A stretch of DNA of 5,268 bases from Acidianus hospitalis (GTDB lineage: Archaea > Thermoproteota > Thermoprotei_A > Sulfolobales > Sulfolobaceae), in NCBI GenBank assembly GCA_003086435.1, contig QEFD01000145.1, positions 1 through 5,268 of the forward strand, read 5' to 3'. Below the pieces are notes generated by a model, which worked only from the letters and a program-made list of their open reading frames with translations, had not been told where the DNA came from and searched no databases. Made by a program: the position numbers and the translations under genes. This document shows positions 5,268 through 5,268 of the stretch, piece by piece. How positions within the stretch are numbered: the stretch's first letter is position 1; every line of letters starts with the position of its first letter.

Positions 5268-5268
5268 A
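5214..5268 (-). repeat. Right arm of the 55-bp perfect terminal inverted repeat
   Basis: This is the reverse complement of bases 1-55. Here the repeat is fused to the MscS-like gene. In the channel's frame it codes for an odd Phe/Cys/Asn-rich stretch; in the permease frame it gives the same hydrophobic helix as the left arm, then leaves that frame's homology. This copy is therefore probably derived from the permease gene and joined here. The inner edge shares AATATTTGC plus 7 of the next 9 bases with the left flank. Confidence 0.97.

Noticed and set aside
1..5268. A linear virus or plasmid genome with terminal inverted repeats
   Set aside because: Linear archaeal viruses do have such ends, but here both arms lie inside ordinary cellular-type genes that are cut off at the ends, and no viral structural or replication gene is present.

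Overview
The window looks like chromosomal DNA from a thermoacidophilic crenarchaeon, most likely of the order Sulfolobales. The evidence is an AT-rich base composition, A/T-ending codons, TATA boxes about 26 bp upstream of start codons that lack a Shine-Dalgarno site (leaderless genes), GGTGA/GTGAT-type Shine-Dalgarno sites inside operons, a PaREP1 family gene, and heavily N-glycosylatable surface proteins. Genus and species cannot be told from the sequence.

Layout from left to right. (1) Positions 3-635, plus strand: the C-terminal part of an APC-type amino acid permease. It is followed 7 bp later by a PaREP1/HEPN-like gene (643-1074). (2) Positions 4291 down to 1071, minus strand: a tight four-gene unit. 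It encodes a 628-residue surface protein with five Ig-like repeats (2405-4291), a 46-residue single-span membrane protein (2240-2380), a membrane-anchored winged-helix regulator whose N-terminal part lies outside the cell (1477-2232), and a small secreted or anchored protein (1071-1493). (3) Positions 4292-4386: a compact divergent promoter region with one TATA box for each direction and a 10-bp palindrome. (4) Positions 4387-4842, plus strand: an OsmC-like protein with both catalytic cysteines. (5) Positions 4839-5267, minus strand: the C-terminal part of an MscS-like mechanosensitive channel, cut off at the window edge. The two convergent gene pairs each overlap by exactly 4 nt at their stop codons. 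No intergenic stretch reaches 300 bp, and no RNA gene, CRISPR array or insertion sequence was seen.

Two things stand out. The first is that the window begins and ends with the same 55 bp in inverted orientation. The repeat fits the permease reading frame but spoils the MscS gene, so the right end is a junction. It is either a real inversion breakpoint or a chimera/assembly-graph end. The second is the four-gene surface-to-DNA unit. I infer that it is a cell-surface sensing or envelope-maintenance module in which a one-component regulator reads the extracellular space directly and controls its own operon. I do not know a described system with exactly this composition, but I cannot search for one here.
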